Of a DNA stretch of 64,000 nt, positions 63,926 to 64,000 are shown in pieces. Source of the DNA: JANMES01 sp038329865 (GTDB lineage Bacteria; Planctomycetota; Phycisphaerae; Tepidisphaerales; Tepidisphaeraceae). The DNA lies in NCBI GenBank assembly GCA_038329865.1, contig JBBQNK010000021.1:11940-75939 (forward strand), in the 5' to 3' direction. Within the stretch, counting starts at the first letter, position 1. Each line of letters begins with the position of its first letter. The position numbers were made by a program, and so were the translations under genes. Under the pieces are notes generated by a model. The model was not told the origin of the DNA. It worked only from the letters and a program-made list of their open reading frames with translations, and did not search any database.

Positions 63926-64000
63926 GTGAATCTTTCTCGACTTTCTTTGCGTGAACGTCTTGCCGCCGAACAAGCGATTTTGACCCTTCGAGCTCTGGAC
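63926..64000 (+). CDS. partial CDS at the window edge
   Basis: The first 25 codons of a gene that continues beyond the window. It starts with GTG, preceded by GGAGG at 8 nt; an ATG at 63912 leads quickly to a stop in another frame and is rejected. The N terminus (NLSRLSLRERLAAEQAILTL) is helical and charged. Too short to assign. Confidence 0.5.
   Translation, partial: MNLSRLSLRERLAAEQAILTLRALD

Overview
The window reads as chromosomal DNA of a diderm, GC-rich (I estimate about 60%) bacterium, most probably a planctomycete of the Phycisphaerae type. The case rests on the combination of genes: an LptD-like outer-membrane assembly protein, a DUF481 outer-membrane protein, MotA/MotB, a very long signal peptidase I, a TPR-GT41 glycosyltransferase, an FAD oxidoreductase with a C-terminal sugar-binding-like domain, a duplicated DUF4159 protein, and an EccC-like FtsK ATPase with WXG100 proteins. 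The genus cannot be fixed from the sequence alone. I see no rRNA, tRNA or CRISPR array.

Layout. 1-2.6 kb: a small accessory region with an XRE regulator, a tyrosine integrase and a tandem pair of paralogous small genes. 2.7-8.9 kb: SRAP/YedK, a membrane protein, a tandem-DUF4159 protein behind a 15-bp tandem repeat, a two-gene XRE operon with a palindromic operator, a MoxR ATPase and a DUF2203 protein. 8.9-15.1 kb (minus): gyrA-gyrB, a 37-codon small ORF, a PhyH dioxygenase and a phosphodiester glycosidase, closely packed. 15.3-19.4 kb (minus): a HAD phosphatase, lepB, and an ECF sigma factor with its probable anti-sigma. 19.5-25 kb: two HAD hydrolases, an NAD epimerase, a PHP protein, a LOG-type enzyme and a P-loop protein. 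25-34.3 kb: lptD-like gene, glnA, a beta-propeller protein, a divergent IclR/FAD-oxidoreductase pair sharing one palindromic operator, and an OB-fold protein. 34.3-44.8 kb: motB/motA, small membrane proteins, fba, pdxH, a low-molecular-weight phosphatase, a Rieske protein, a lipoprotein, an M28-PDZ peptidase and a CbiX-like chelatase. 44.9-48.3 kb: TPR-GT41 transferase and an MBL/beta-CASP nuclease, convergent. 48.4-53.7 kb: a compact type-VII-secretion-like locus (WXG100-like, long helical protein, second WXG-like, three-module FtsK/EccC ATPase). 53.7-54.2 kb: a hairpin-rich non-coding stretch with an intrinsic terminator. 54.2-64 kb: trxA, a Pro/Ala-rich membrane protein, a TAXI-type binding protein, a DUF481 protein, mscL, a helical lipoprotein, rnc, a Gfo/Idh/MocA protein, a small membrane protein, an ABC-2 permease and the first 25 codons of another gene.

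Three patterns cut across the window. First, many genes have a -10 hexamer 6 to 9 nt before the start codon, so they look leaderless or nearly so, while others carry clear Shine-Dalgarno sites. Second, short gene gaps hold inverted repeats built from repeated 7- to 9-nt words, and a second set of nested palindromes. Third, the WXG100/FtsK locus is the best candidate for an undescribed system, because such machinery is known mainly from Gram-positive bacteria. All functional names come from motif recognition by eye; no database search was run.
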